Source: Sphagnum magellanicum
Lineage: Eukaryota; Streptophyta; Sphagnopsida; Sphagnales; Sphagnaceae
Direction of reading: 5' to 3'
Length of the DNA stretch: 64,000 nt
Assembly: GCA_021904315.1 (NCBI GenBank)
Contig: CM038914.1
Location: 21,935,065 to 21,999,064 of the forward strand
Under the pieces are notes generated by a model. It was given only the letters and a program-made list of their open reading frames with translations. It was not told the DNA's origin and did no database searches. How positions within the stretch are numbered: the stretch's first letter is position 1; each line of letters begins with the position of its first letter. A program made the position numbers and the translations under genes. Below, in pieces: positions 12,395 to 25,050 of this stretch.

Positions 12395-12620
12395 GTGCAT
12401 GTGCATGGGGTTGTTAAGAACCTATGATGGGGTAGTTGGTGAGCCAGTGAAAAGGTTAAATTTTGTGATGATGAAAAAGGTCCTGGGTTCAAATCCAGTG
12501 GAGTGCAAGTGAAACCCCCTGCAGGGCCCCCCTCTGACAATGAGCTTGACTTTGGGGCTGGCAATTGCTTGTCAGGTCAGGTCTGCCATTTTCTTTTCTG
12601 TTTAATTTTCTGAAAAAGAA
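12395..12620 (+). mobile_element. tRNA-derived SINE candidate
   Basis: An A-box-like segment GGTAGTTGGTGAGCCAGTG (from 12,431) is followed about 50 bp later by a good RNA polymerase III B box, GGTTCAAATCC (12,486-12,496). This spacing suits a degenerate tRNA head. Downstream comes a short non-tRNA body and then an A-rich AAAAAGAAAAAG. No second copy is seen in the window to prove mobility, so this remains a candidate. Confidence 0.4.
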
Positions 12621-13794
12621 AAAGTTGTGATGATAATATTGGCTATTTAAACATGGGGTACAAGGTGACCCAATCAGTGAATTTTTCTTAAATTTCAGAT
12701 GTTGTGTCATCGGCTAAAATCTCAAGAGGAATTTAGCATTAAACGGCAACAGGTTTTTAGAAACTGTTTAAACAGTAATAAAACTAGTTTCAAAACTGCT
12801 ACCAAACTAAAAGCAGAGTCCAAATGTGGCAAAATGTTTTCTGGAAAAAAAGTCTCTAAATTTGACAATATTTTTTAAGACGAAAGAAATATTGTGACAA
12901 AATATTGCATTTTTACTTTCATTTTTTGCATTTTGGCCAAATTTCACACCCAAAAGAAACGTTGGACTCGATGATAAGGAACCATAGTTGGGTTTGGTTA
13001 ATGCAAAATAGCATTCAAGACTTTTATATCACTTGTGGGAAAGGGTGAGCACTGAGTGTTAGTGGGAGACTATGCACTAAACGGTAAAATTATAATTACA
13101 TATGTAAAATAGTTGTTGGTATTTCATTGGGTAGGTAGTAAGGTTTTGAGGAAATACCCTAAACCCATTGCCCATCTTACACTAATGACAAACTATTTTA
13201 CATTAAAATGGATAAACCCACATAGTTTATAGTACACAATGCACATGTGTCATGAGGTTTCCCTATAGTAGGAAAAACCATATTCAGTTGAAGTGAGGTA
13301 GTGATTAGTTGCATTGGGACAAGTGTAATGATGTTTGCTTCATTAAAGATCCCTTATTTTGTGTACCATCAATTGAGTCCTCCTCAATACAACAAATACA
13401 CCATGGGATGATGTACCTACCAAAAAAGGGTCTCACTTGTTGGAGCCATTTTGGAATTGCACTCTTGCAATGCAAACTTGCAATGGTTTGCATGGGGTGT
13501 GGTTGTAGACAAACGTTTGAATCACACTCTTGCAATGGTTTGATTGTACACAATGTTATCACAAAATCTTTGGGAACCAAGAGCTTGATTGTAAATTAGG
13601 AATTATTGTACATCATGAGACTATTGAATTTTCTTTTGGACCATATCCAATCCTACCAACTCCACGATACCCATCAACACATCTCTTCTTTCGTAAACTC
13701 TATTTTTCTTCTTCAAATAACTTACCTCTTTAAAAAAGGTACAATTGTCCCCTTTATCAAGAAGGATAGTTTGTGGATCTATATATTATGGAAG

Positions 13795-14250
13795 GTAGGC
13801 TAATTGTTTTGTTTGTCATGTCAAAATTTCCTTAACCATGGTCCCCTCCCTCCTCACCAAGTTCTTAGTATTATTGGAAAGCCCTTGATGAGTAGGTAGG
13901 TGTGCACTGAGATGGTTTGAGTAATCTTTAGACTTATGATGCAAGACTTATTGAATATTGAATTTTTTTTTCTCATTGAAAATTCAATAAAATTAAAATT
14001 AAAACAATTAAGAAAATTGGGGCATGATTTTGGTGGTGTTGCTAGAAAGTCCTTGATGAGTGGGATTTTTTTGGAGGTGATTTTGTAATTTAAAAACCTA
14101 AGGTGGGGAAGATATTGAGTTTTTGAATAATTTTCATCATGGGAATTTAGTTTTAAATTTAAAATGTTTTTTCACAAGTGGGTTCTATTATTAGGGTCTT
14201 GTTCACACTTGAAGCAATTATCTATATTATCATGTTTGCACTTGGGCCAA
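13795..14250 (+). repeat. Dispersed ~450 bp repeat, copy 2
   Basis: This is a direct-orientation copy of 4455-4880 with the same order of blocks, clearly diverged and with small length differences. Both copies end at CACTTGGGCCAA. Confidence 0.65.
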
Positions 14251-14259
14251 TGACACAAG

Positions 14260-17200
14260 CCACACTTGTTGTGATGATTCATCAAAGTACTCACGTGACT
14301 ACTACATGAGTAACCATCATGAAGTTTGTGACACCACAAAGTGGCAACAAACAAACAAACAAACCAAGTTTACAAAGAAAGAGTTCAGCTTTGTTAAAGG
14401 AACCAAGAAGGGAGGGAGGGACAGGTGGGGCAAACTTTGGTTGGCAGCAAAAGAAGGAACTTTCTCATATCTGCAATTCATCAGAGGTGAGTTTTGATGT
14501 TGAGATGTCTAATTGAATGAATCATGTGCAAGAGATTGTTCTTTACTGGTGATACATCAGGCATTCCTGAAGAAGTTTCAGATGTTACAAAAAGGGTTAG
14601 AAGTCAGGGGCTATGTAAGTCTCTCATCTCATCATCAGATACAGATGTTTGTATTCTCTCAATAATGATGCAGATCGTCCTCCCCTTGTGTGACCCAGCT
14701 GATGAATCATTGATCACCTCTGAACGGCTCTAATGAGCCTTCAATGAGACAAAGAGTGTTTGTGAACAAGAGTTTTGTCTCGTTATGTCTAATCTCTTGT
14801 GCACTTTTTTTTTACTGTGCAAAGAATATATGTGTGGGCTTTCAGTCTAGACTCTAGACTCCACAGAGTTTCAAAGTCTGGCATCTCTAATCCTTTGATA
14901 CAGTCTCACAGACTGAAATTACAGTTGACTCTCAAGAGTGTCATCATGTATTGACTCCACCCCTCATGACAGATTCAAACAAAATCATGAGTGATAATCA
15001 GCCTTGGGACTCCATAACAGGGTTACGTAATTTGAATGCAAAATGAATTTGATAAAAATGGGTGTCTCCAATTGTCACCCACATATTGGTTCAAGACTTT
15101 GAACTCTTGAGGAGCATGGCATTCTATAAATAAGTGATGAGCATAACCCTACACATCTCCAGCAGAAACTTATTTATTTTATCTCTTCCTATGCTACCCA
15201 GAAGATACTACCTCTCACGGGAAAAAAGCTTTTCAAAATGCAAAAAATTGGCTCTAGAGCAGGTGTGTTTTTTTTGGTGGAACTGTCTGTCATTTGCAGA
15301 GGGCAGGTTGAGCTGGATAGCAGGCCCTTCAGATACATTGAAAATATTCTGCTGGTGAAAGGATTACTATTTTGGATGTCTAGACTCTAGACCAATGTTA
15401 TGTGATTTCTCATGTAACCACCCTTTTTTGACCACTCTTGTTTCAAATCTCTGTGTCATAAGCAACTTTTGTCTTAACATTTTTGCACTGAGGTTGAAAA
15501 GTTCTATTGTAACTAGAAGAAAAAAGGAAGAAGACTGAGTTGAGTCTTATAATAGGTACAGAAAATAAATCCTTTGTTTCTAACAAGAACTGAATCACCA
15601 ACAGTAAAAACACTACTAACATGAGAAACATGTATGTGAATTCCAATCCTAGAATCCCGACAATCAAATCACAACAAATTATTAGTCTTTGGAAGTTAAC
15701 TCCTCAGAAGTTTTGCTTACTATATACACATACATGGGTAACATAAATAGATAGCTTTGACTCAGAATGTTGACTCTTACGAAGAACACCTCTCCGATGA
15801 TGGTGTTTGGAAAATATTCATCGTGGGCTTCAATCTCAAAAATAGTCAGTCTATCATGTGTCCTTTTTTGTTGTGCAACTGTCCTACTCAACTCTATGTG
15901 TGCAACACACATGCGCGTGTGAGTGATATGCATTGGCATCGGAGTGTTGTATGTGTTCTTAATATCATTGTTTTTTGTTCTTTTCTCAATTTTGTGATGT
16001 AACCAAAGTTTTGATCGTCCATAAGATGATTTAGCCAAATTTGGTAACAAAGTAGATAAGAAAGTATAAAAAAACTAGCACCCTTCTATAATTTGGCTAC
16101 CTACCACAACCTATTGAAGGACTCTAGAGTGTGTTTTTTTTTCCCCTCCAAAAATCTCGTGATTTTTCCATTTTTTCATAAAATATTCCATGGTATAGGT
16201 TGAAATTATATTTTTCAGGTTAAACATTTGGAAAAATTGGAAACCCAAAAAAATAATAATAAAAAATTAAATGCTTAATAATTGTAGATTATTCCTGTAT
16301 GATGTGTACATTGTACACATTACATACATGATTAAAAGGTTCATGCAATGCAGAGCATAGTAATGGGTACACATTGTATACTAGTAAGTATGTTGGTTAA
16401 ATTATGTGCTACTACATTGTGCCCAATGTATAATTATCACTCAGGAGAGATTCCTGCCTTCACCCAAAGCTTCTTTATGTGAACTGTTTTTTTAAAAAAA
16501 TCTCATAAGAGTACCCAATGTGAGAGATAATGGCATTATGCAATATCCATAGGATGCACTGTGCACTATTAAACTCAGTGCACCCTGACAATGTAGTCTC
16601 TAATGTGCACTTAAGGTACCAAGTTCCAGCCTTCTAATTTTTCAGGCTAATTTATGACACTTGGTCACAAAAGAAAAATCAAGTATGATTCATAAAAAGG
16701 ATTCTTGTAATAAAAAATTTCAGGAGGTCAGGAAATTTTTTTTTCTTATATTGCCATATTTAGATGATAGGTTCCCAAATGTCACCAAAATATAGGAAGG
16801 ATCTTAAACTTTTCTACTTTCCTCTATGACCTATAGCCAAATTTGGCTACTTCCTCATGTAGTTGATTACTAAAGTGGATATGTCACAACATTGAAAAGC
16901 AAAACCATTAGTATCAACAAATTGTCCGTTGTGTGTATTGTGTACAAAGTGGATTTTGAAGCTTATTATGCCAAATTCTTGATAAACCAAATAACAAGTA
17001 AGAAGTAGGTAAGAGTATCTACACCACATCAATGAGTTATGGAGTTCTTGACAACTTGACCCAAAAAAATGTCAATGAGGTGCCCATTAACCACGTTGTC
17101 ACAACATATTAATTACTTGCACCATTCAAGGCTTCTTGCTATAGCAATGAGGTGCTTTTTACCATTGTCACCAAGAGCCTTATTGTTTCTTGCCAAATAG

Positions 17201-19370
17201 CCCTTTTATTTGTGTGTTTATGTTGTTGATTTTGTGAATATGTTTTTATGCTTTCAATTGGAGATGTATAATCAAAACAGAACTCAAAGCAAGTAATTGT
17301 CACAAAAGTTCCTTTGGATGTCATTAATAATGATATGAAGAACATTAAGGTTGCATGCATCAAAGGGATTGTAGCCTTGGGGGGGGGGGGGGGGGGGCTA
17401 GAACTATGAAAGTTAATTTTTGATTAATCCCTTCCATCACATAGGTAGACAATCAAATATATTTCAACACAACAATTACAATACTTGTCATTCACATTAT
17501 TCTTAACATGAGACCTTACATTCTTTTGGAATAAAATCACCAACACGCTTAAAATCAAATCTTTATGTGTGAGAACTACACCCCAAAAGTATTCATCACA
17601 TGCACCTAAAATTTCTCTTTACAAGGATCACTCACCAAAGACTATAAAGTTTTCACAATGGTGTTCACAATAAATAATCTTCACATTTTCATTTTTCAAA
17701 GCTTCCTATTTGTGTATGATATTTTTATAAGTCTTGATAACAACTAACGACACAAAATTATTGAATTCAAATTATGAACCGAATGCTTCAATCTCCACCC
17801 CTTATATACTTAAAGGAAAAAAATGAATGAATAGTCAACCACATTTATTTACATCTATTCCCTATGTATCAAAGTAATCATCGTGTGTCACTTATAATTT
17901 TTCATTCTTCTATGGATAGGTTTTACATTATTTGTAGTCTAAAATTTGGCCAAATCTATATACTTGACCTCCCATTATTATTAACCCAAAATAATTATCT
18001 AAATTATTCATAATCAACCCTTATGCCCCTAATAATAAAAAATTCCTTATAAGACTCATGAAACTCATTATTTTATTTTTCATTTTTATTCATACTATTA
18101 CCCCAGGCCATAATAATATTATTAGCAATTACAACTTTTAGTAATTATTTTGTTATTACAAGACCTTTGCTAGGCATGATTGTGTGCACCTTCCAATTGG
18201 AAGATGAAAAAAAAATTAAAAAAATTTAAGTAAACAACACAATCCTTCCAAATTATTATTACAAATGTTGCTTTACAAGAAGAAGAGGACCTCTCCTCAA
18301 CACCAATTAAAAATTCAAGGCTTAATACACAAAGGACATTGTCATTGTTCTCATGTTTTTACATCCTAAAAATGTTGACGAAGTTATCAATCCTCTTTTT
18401 GCAACAATGTAAAGGTAGCAAGGACCAAGATAGGATGAAGAATGTGCAAAGTTTTTCAACTTGCTATAGGACTTTGATGAAATTGAAACAAGTTTACATT
18501 TTTACATGTTGAACTTGTTGAAAACTCTTGTTGGAACCCTTTTTTTTTTTTTTTTCAAATTTGTTGTGAAACCAAAATGGTGCACTAACTTTTCACCCCT
18601 CCTAGCCATTGTAAATGATTTCTCTCATTTTCCTATACTTTTAAAGGCTCTACTTTCTTGTTTTTAATAAGTTGCACCACATGTGATGATGAAAAACTTA
18701 ACAAAGAATTATTTTTTTGAAATATATGGAGATGCAAGAGACAAAAAAAAAGGTGGAAAGGACATTCTACATACATACTGGAAGAATTCTTCCAACTTGC
18801 AAAAGAATCCTTGAAATAAAAATGTTTGACTATAAAATAAAATGTAAAATAATCTTGTTTTTGGACCTGTGTTGGGCCTGCATTTCATACTAAGTTTTGA
18901 AATATTTGTAAAATCTCCAAGATAAAGGACCAATGTCAACACTCAGCCAAGAGCATGAAGAAAAAATCGCTAGCCACTCCTTTTCCTAATTGGGAAAATA
19001 AAATAAAATACACCTATCTCATAATTTGCTCGAATGCATGGGAAAAAACTTTCACCATTGGATGCAACTCTTGTTCACTCTTCTCGCTTGCCAAATTGAA
19101 AAAAATTCCCACAACCTTTTTGTATTGTTGAAAGGCCTATTCATTTGTGAAAAACCCATTCCATCATGCTCCTTTTGTCTCATCAAAGAGGTTTACTTGT
19201 AGATAGAAACCAAAGAAAAAGTGACACCAATTAAGGTGAAATTTTTACGTAATGGAGTTTTCTATGTGATAAAAACAATTTGTTAATGCACCTTTGTTAA
19301 CTAAACCCTTGCCTCAAGGAATATTGCATTAGCTTGGAGTAGATTGCTTCAACATGCTCGACTTGCATGG
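14260..19370. other. Intergenic stretch, no supported gene
   Basis: About 14,340-15,360 is less AT-rich than its surroundings and has several 60-75 codon frames (for example 14,524-14,733, +), but I recognise no domain or splice structure. The remainder is AT-rich. A poly-G run of about 18 bases occurs at 17,381-17,398. Confidence 0.5.
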
Positions 19371-19860
19371 GTCCTTGCCTCAAAATCAAAACCTCATCCA
19401 TCCATGGGTCCTTGCTCAAAATCAAAACCTCATCCTAGGAGGTTTGAAATCAAGTGGAAAAAAATACATATCTTACAATAATGGAATGTTTTTTTTGAGG
19501 CAAGGGAAATGATAAAAGTATGATCCTTTTGGTATTCCAACACATACCGAAAAAGTATACCAACACATAGTCCGAAATTCCCAATGAGAGGAGGAGTTAA
19601 GAAAGTGGGTAGGTCATTTTGAAACTCAAGAAAATCATAGACATTCTTTTCACCCATGAGAATGTCCAAAATTCAGATTGAGCATAGGAATTAGGCAAGC
19701 GAGTGGGCCTTTTCAACTCAAGAAAGTCACCCGCATTTTCCACCTGTGAGAAAGTTCAAAATTCCAAACGAGCACAAGAGTTAAGGAAATGGATGGGTCT
19801 TTTCAACTCAAGTCAAGTCACAAGAAAGTGTTGTAGTAGGTGGCTATTTTCAAGTCTAGA
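19371..19860 (+). repeat. Two adjacent tandem repeats (36 bp and ~95 bp units)
   Basis: A 36 bp unit containing GGGTCCTTGC and CAAAATCAAAACCTCATCC occurs twice at 19,371-19,436. From about 19,565 a 90-97 bp unit occurs about three times, with cores AAATTC..GAG..AGTTAAG and CTCAAGAAAGTCAC at about 19,570, 19,667 and 19,757. Confidence 0.7.
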
Positions 19861-22100
19861 AAGTCACTCCCGTATCCCGTGATTTTTTGTATCCGTGATT
19901 TCCATCCAAGTCACCCAAATTGTCTTTGATTTAAGGGCTTGCTTTTGGCTATCTTTGTGGGACAAAAAACAAAAACATGTGCTTCAAATCAATCATTTTA
20001 AATCACACACGAAATTTGTGCTACTCCTCATCATCTACTCCAAATCACACACACACAAATGTTTTTTATAAATAATTTTCTTTTAAAAATTAAATTAAAA
20101 TTACTTGTTCATCCTCATGCCCAAAAAGTTGGTGATTTAAGTAGTTTACAACAAATTTGTAGCAATTTTTTTTTGGGTCTTATTTACACAGGTAGGTAGG
20201 TGACGTTAAATTAAAAGAAAGAAAGAAAGAAAGAAAGTAGGTGATGGAGAAACTGGAAACCAGCTAGCAAGCTCTTAACAAAACAAACAACCCTGCATAA
20301 TTCGTATCATCATCACCCATGTTTCTCTTATTCAGCACCCACTTCCCAACAAAAAAAATATCAGCACCAACTTCCCCAACAATCATACCAAGAGCATGCA
20401 CATAGCAAATCCGGACGAGCAACACCACCTACAATGGCTCCCCTCCTCCACCCCCCCCCCCTCTCCCACTCCATTGACTCGGTTTTGGATTTTCCAATCA
20501 AAAACACCAACTGTATGAGAAAAAGATATCAAAGGAAGCAGACTCCTCCGGGAGGGGGCAGTTGTTGGTGATTTTTTTTAAAAAGGGCATTAGATTGCAA
20601 AGCTAGAGAACATGGTGTCAGATCACAATCCTAAGGTAATCACATGCCATATGCTCCTCTATTTTTTATTTTTTATTTTTTATTTTTTTATTTTTAAAAA
20701 AAAACTAGATTCCCCTTGAGTTGTTTTAATTATCCATCTATCAATTTTGTAGATTCTTGGTTTCTAGTGAACAGAAAAGTCGTCATTCATCTACAAATTT
20801 AAGTGCATACATCCCTCCTTTTTTAGTGGAGTTAGAAAGTGTTTATTCATCCACTATATTATGTCACGTACCTACCTACCTACCCCACTATCACAGCCCA
20901 ACTGGCTCCCCTTGTCTGCACTCTCCCCTTTCCTAGTCACGCACCTTTTTTTGAATACTCTTTTAAATTCAAATATCTCCTTATTGTAATTCAATTTCTC
21001 ATTATAATATTATTATCTCACCTATTTTTGAATGGAATAGATTTTCTACTTAAATTCCAAAAAATCCCCATAATTATAACTAAAAAATTTCGATAATAAT
21101 AATAATATCTGTTTTGGAAACCAATAGAAGATTCTCCTTTAATTCAAATATATCTCCATATTATAATTCAATATTTCCATAATATTATGATCTAAATTAT
21201 GAATGCAATGTTAATGGGGGTTTTTTTTTTGTTTGTTTGGTTCTTTCCCAGTTTTGTAATATAAGAAAATTGCTAACCTTTTTTCCCAATTATTTTTAAA
21301 AAATTATTTGAATTTACAATAGGAAAACAAGAAATTCCAAAATAATTCGCAATAAAAGTAAAACCACTGAACTATTATTACAGATTCCGATTATAATTCA
21401 AATATTTGTCCGTATTATAATTCAAATTTCCCATAATATATTATTATATATGCTAGTTTTGTGAATTCAAATTTACAATAGGTAGATTCTGCTTTTAAAT
21501 ATCCCATATATTAAATTCAATTTCCATAACAATAAGAATAAATAAGAATAAATAATTTAAAAATTGGTTGGGCCGTCATTGGCCACCTTTTCCCAACTTC
21601 TGCGTGCCTGCGTGCCTGGCTGCCTGTTCTGGTCTGCCGTTTTGTCTCACCGCGGCGCGCTCCGCTGCAAACCTTGCACCGTTACGCACGAAGGAAAGTA
21701 ACACCTGCTGTGTACTTTACACACAGAACACAACACACTCGTACAAATCAGCTCGGTGTTTTCTCAAGCTACTACTCGCTCCTATTCAGTCCGTCACTCT
21801 TCATTTTGATTCTGGGAGAAACCAAAAAACAAAATCCATTTGAGGATTGATTTTAGTTATTTATTTCGGTCGTTGTGGTAGTAGTAGTAGTAGTATTTAT
21901 TTATTCTTTCTTTCTGTCTTCTTGCTCACATTCGAAGTTTTTGCCATTCTGATGTTGCAAAGTATGTGTTGTTGCAATGGCTTTTTGCTGGAAATACACT
22001 AATTTCTTTTGCTAAGCCTGAAAGAGGACTGTCGCATTCTTAAGAAGGATTGCTGTAGGGCAGAGAATTGATTGCACAGCATTTGAGTGTGTGAGTGATT
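19861..22100. other. Intergenic / upstream region of the TBL gene
   Basis: The region is AT-rich with a (GAAA)n run at about 20,212-20,237, (ATTTTT)n at about 20,660-20,700 and (TACC)n at about 20,871-20,885. From about 21,560 base composition shifts to GC-richer sequence leading into the TBL gene. This marks its likely promoter and 5' leader, though no TATA box is clear. Confidence 0.45.
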
Positions 22101-22138
22101 CAGAGAAGAGAGGTTCAAGAGAGAGTGGAATTTGGAGG

Positions 22139-22141
<3 letters not shown>

Positions 22142-22192
<51 letters not shown>
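22142..22192 (+). promoter_or_regulatory. (GA)n tract in the TBL 5' leader
   Basis: This is an uninterrupted GA run of about 51 bases ending 36 bases before the ATG of the TBL gene. GA repeats in plant promoters and leaders are bound by BBR/BPC (GAGA-binding) proteins, which is established knowledge; a regulatory role here is inference. The GRAS gene has an equivalent run. Confidence 0.6.
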
Positions 22193-22197
<5 letters not shown>

Positions 22198-22227
22198 GTG
22201 AAGAACCTGAGAGAGACTTGCTGTAAT

Positions 22228-25050
22228 ATGCATGATAGCAGGATGTTTGGTGTCAAGTCGCAGCAGCATCAGCAACAGCAGCTGCTGCTGGGATATTGTG
22301 CAGGTGGCAAGAAACTCTTGTGGCGTTTACCTTGTTTGTGTCTTGTTGCGGCTATACTTGCTTTTACTCTCGGTTTCTTCACGGCTCCCTTCGTCGGTTC
22401 TGCTAGGAGCGCAGTCTCAGTTGGAGATCCGTTGTGGCAGATGTATTACATCAGGCACAAGGGTTCGACGTTCAAGCCTGCAGTCCGGGACGGCGGATTG
22501 CAGCAGTTCCAGCAGCAAGAAGCAGAAGAAGCAGAAATAGAAGAAGAAGGAGATTTTAAGCTTCAACCGCGAGAAGCGGATTTGCGGTTCGGAAAACAAG
22601 GAGAATCGGTGCAACAACGTCGACAAGGATCCCATGAGATCCAGGGACCATTAGACTTTGCAGCAGAGGTCGTGGAACCAGCACTCGAATCGGACAAACA
22701 TGAAGGTTCTCTTCCAGGTCTTCCCTCTCGTTTCTTCTTCTCTACGCCATGTCCAAGAACAAGCTTCTATTTAGGGATAATGCGGTACCTGATGCATCTG
22801 CCTTCAGAAGTTTGAAATCGGGGAACTGTTCTTCTTCTTCTAAGGTGTGAGTTCTTTGCTTGCTTGCTTGCTGTGTGCAGAGGAAACGTGCGATTTGTTC
22901 ACAGGAGCGTGGGTCGAGGATAATTCTCCGCCGTTGTACACAAACGAGAATTGTCCTATCGTCACGCAGACGCAAAATTGTCCCGGGAATGGGAGACCAG
23001 ATAGCAACTATCTCAACTGGAGATGGCAGCCTCAAGGGTGTGATCTGCCAGCCTTTGATGCCAAAGCCTTCTTGGAGATGATGAGGGGGAAGACCCTTGC
23101 TTTCGTTGGAGACTCTGTAGCACGAAACCAGTATGAGTCTCTGCTGTGCATGTTGTGGCAGGTGAACTTTCTTGTAACCTGTTTTTTCCACAGTAATCTT
23201 CTTCATCACCTGCCTATCATGTCAGGAATGCTTAGGTATTCTTTTTCTTCATCATCATAAACTTGGACTCCAAGGTTTGTCTAGCATCTGTGCTTTCATC
23301 TTTGTTGAGATTAGGGGACTTGGTCTCTTTTGCACTACACTGTGTTCAGTGATCATGGATTGATTCTTGTGCACCTCCTCCCATGAATTCAAGCTGGTAG
23401 TAAAGATGGCATGCATCATGCTACTTCTGAAATGTACATGATGCCCAGAGTCAAGAGGTCAATTGATCTCTGAACCTAATTATTCAATGAGGTGTGGCCC
23501 ATGGATATTCCTAAAGTGGGGAGCTCAGAGAATTGCTCTCTGTTCAAAAGCAAGATCTACTCTATGGAGATGATCTCTGGTAGAAGAGAAGTAGGCAATG
23601 AATACCCAGTTGAATCTGGGTAGTCATAAGCAATTTGTTCTAATTTGAGTTCTTTGAAGGAGGTTCTGATGATTTGGGTGGCACTACATCTTATTATTTG
23701 AGTACAGCAATGGCATGATCCCATTGTGGTCGAAAGGAGACAGGAGAATAGCTATGAATCTCATTTTGTTTCCTTGTTGGGTATGTTCACAATAGACTGA
23801 CAATCCATGGATGTTTTTTTACTTTTTGATAACAGGTTTACACACCAGAATCCAAGGGAAGTCGAAAAATGCAGAGATGGATATTCAGGGATTATTCATT
23901 CACAGTGATACGAGTCTGGTCATCATGGCTGGTCAATGTCTCTCATGAAGCCATTGACTTTGCTCCTGAGAATCTGACAAAGCTGCATCTTGAAGACATT
24001 GATCAGAACATCATTGAGTATATGCTGACTTTTGATGTTATGGTCGTTTCTTCTGGCCACTGGTGGCCAAAGACAACTGCCTATATTCTGAATGGAAGTG
24101 TGGTTGGTGGACAAGGCTGGTGGGACAATGCCCATGAGAAACAGTATGACGCTATTTCTGGCTATGCTGTTGCTATGAAGACTGCAATGAAGGCTATTGT
24201 TACTCACCCTAACTACAAGTAAGTTCAACCTCTCTTGTCTCAAACATGGTTCATTTTTGTGATTCTTGTGTGGAACCTGAATTACCTATGTTGGTAGAGA
24301 CAACAAGTCTCGTAAAGAATGTGTTGCATTTCTCGGAAAAGTGGAGATTACACCTGAGATTTGAACATCACATTCAGCATTCCCATTCCTAAGCAGATCC
24401 CGTGTAGGAGATAACCTTGAAAGCTTTGAAGAGGGTTGATATTTTGAATGATTTCATGTTATGAAGTGGCAGTTCTTGTGTAGTCATGGATCTGACTTCA
24501 TGGTGTGAACTGGAGTTGTTGCCCTGTTTAGGTCTGTATTGGAGTATAAATGGAATGAACAGCCTCAACTGGAAGGACTCTGGTTAATAAGGTTGCTTGA
24601 CAAGTATCTAATTCTGACAATGTGCTGCATTCATGGTATAGGGGAATAACTATTTTGAGGACATACTCCCCAGACCACTATGAGGGAGGAGCATGGAACA
24701 CTGGTGGATCATGCACCGGCAAGACTCAGCCATTAACTACGGAACAGCTACCTCAAAATAATTACACAAACATAATGTATGAGCATCAGATGACAGCGTA
24801 CAGGGAAGCCGAAAGGATGCCTGGAAGGAATCCTTCCAAGCTCAGATTGTTGGACATAACACGGGTGTTTGAGTACAGAGCTGATGGACATCCTGGTCCC
24901 TACAGGAACAATGACCCCAACAAAATTGTTGCACGAGGCCCAAATGGTGAGCCTCCCCCTCAAGATTGTTTGCACTGGTGTATGCCAGGGCCTATTGACA
25001 CATGGAACTACTTCCTCTTTGAGATGCTCCAACAGGAATTCTTGAACTAG
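22228..25050 (+). CDS. YLS7-like: Trichome birefringence-like (DUF231 / PC-esterase) protein, YLS7/TBL17 type
   Basis: Exons are 22,228-22,705, 22,881-23,161, 23,836-24,218 and 24,642-25,050, encoding 516 residues with all GT-AG introns in phase. The family comprises Golgi type II membrane proteins that O-acetylate wall polysaccharides such as xylan or xyloglucan. A short basic cytosolic end is followed by one membrane segment (residues about 34-56), then a low-complexity acidic stem rich in Gln and Glu. The TBL/DUF231 part starts at CDLFTGAWV (about 163). The GDS motif is at FVGDSVARNQ (Ser 238) and the DxxH motif at DCLHWCMPGP (Asp 489, His 492), so the catalytic Ser-His-Asp set is present. 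MQRW, SSGHWW and SPDHYEGGAWNTGG match YLS7/TBL17/18 best. The ATG at 22,228 is the first in frame; upstream codons over the GA tract have no ATG. A second donor at 22,718 keeps the frame and adds four residues. The exact acetyl acceptor cannot be told. Confidence 0.93.

Noticed and set aside
22132-22227. N-terminal extension of the TBL protein through the GA run (repeating Glu-Arg)
   Set aside because: The frame is open, but there is no ATG before 22,228 and the Glu-Arg run is only the translated microsatellite.
22012-22275. Minus-strand frames rich in Ser-Leu opposite the TBL leader
   Set aside because: They are by-products of the same GA/CT repeat.
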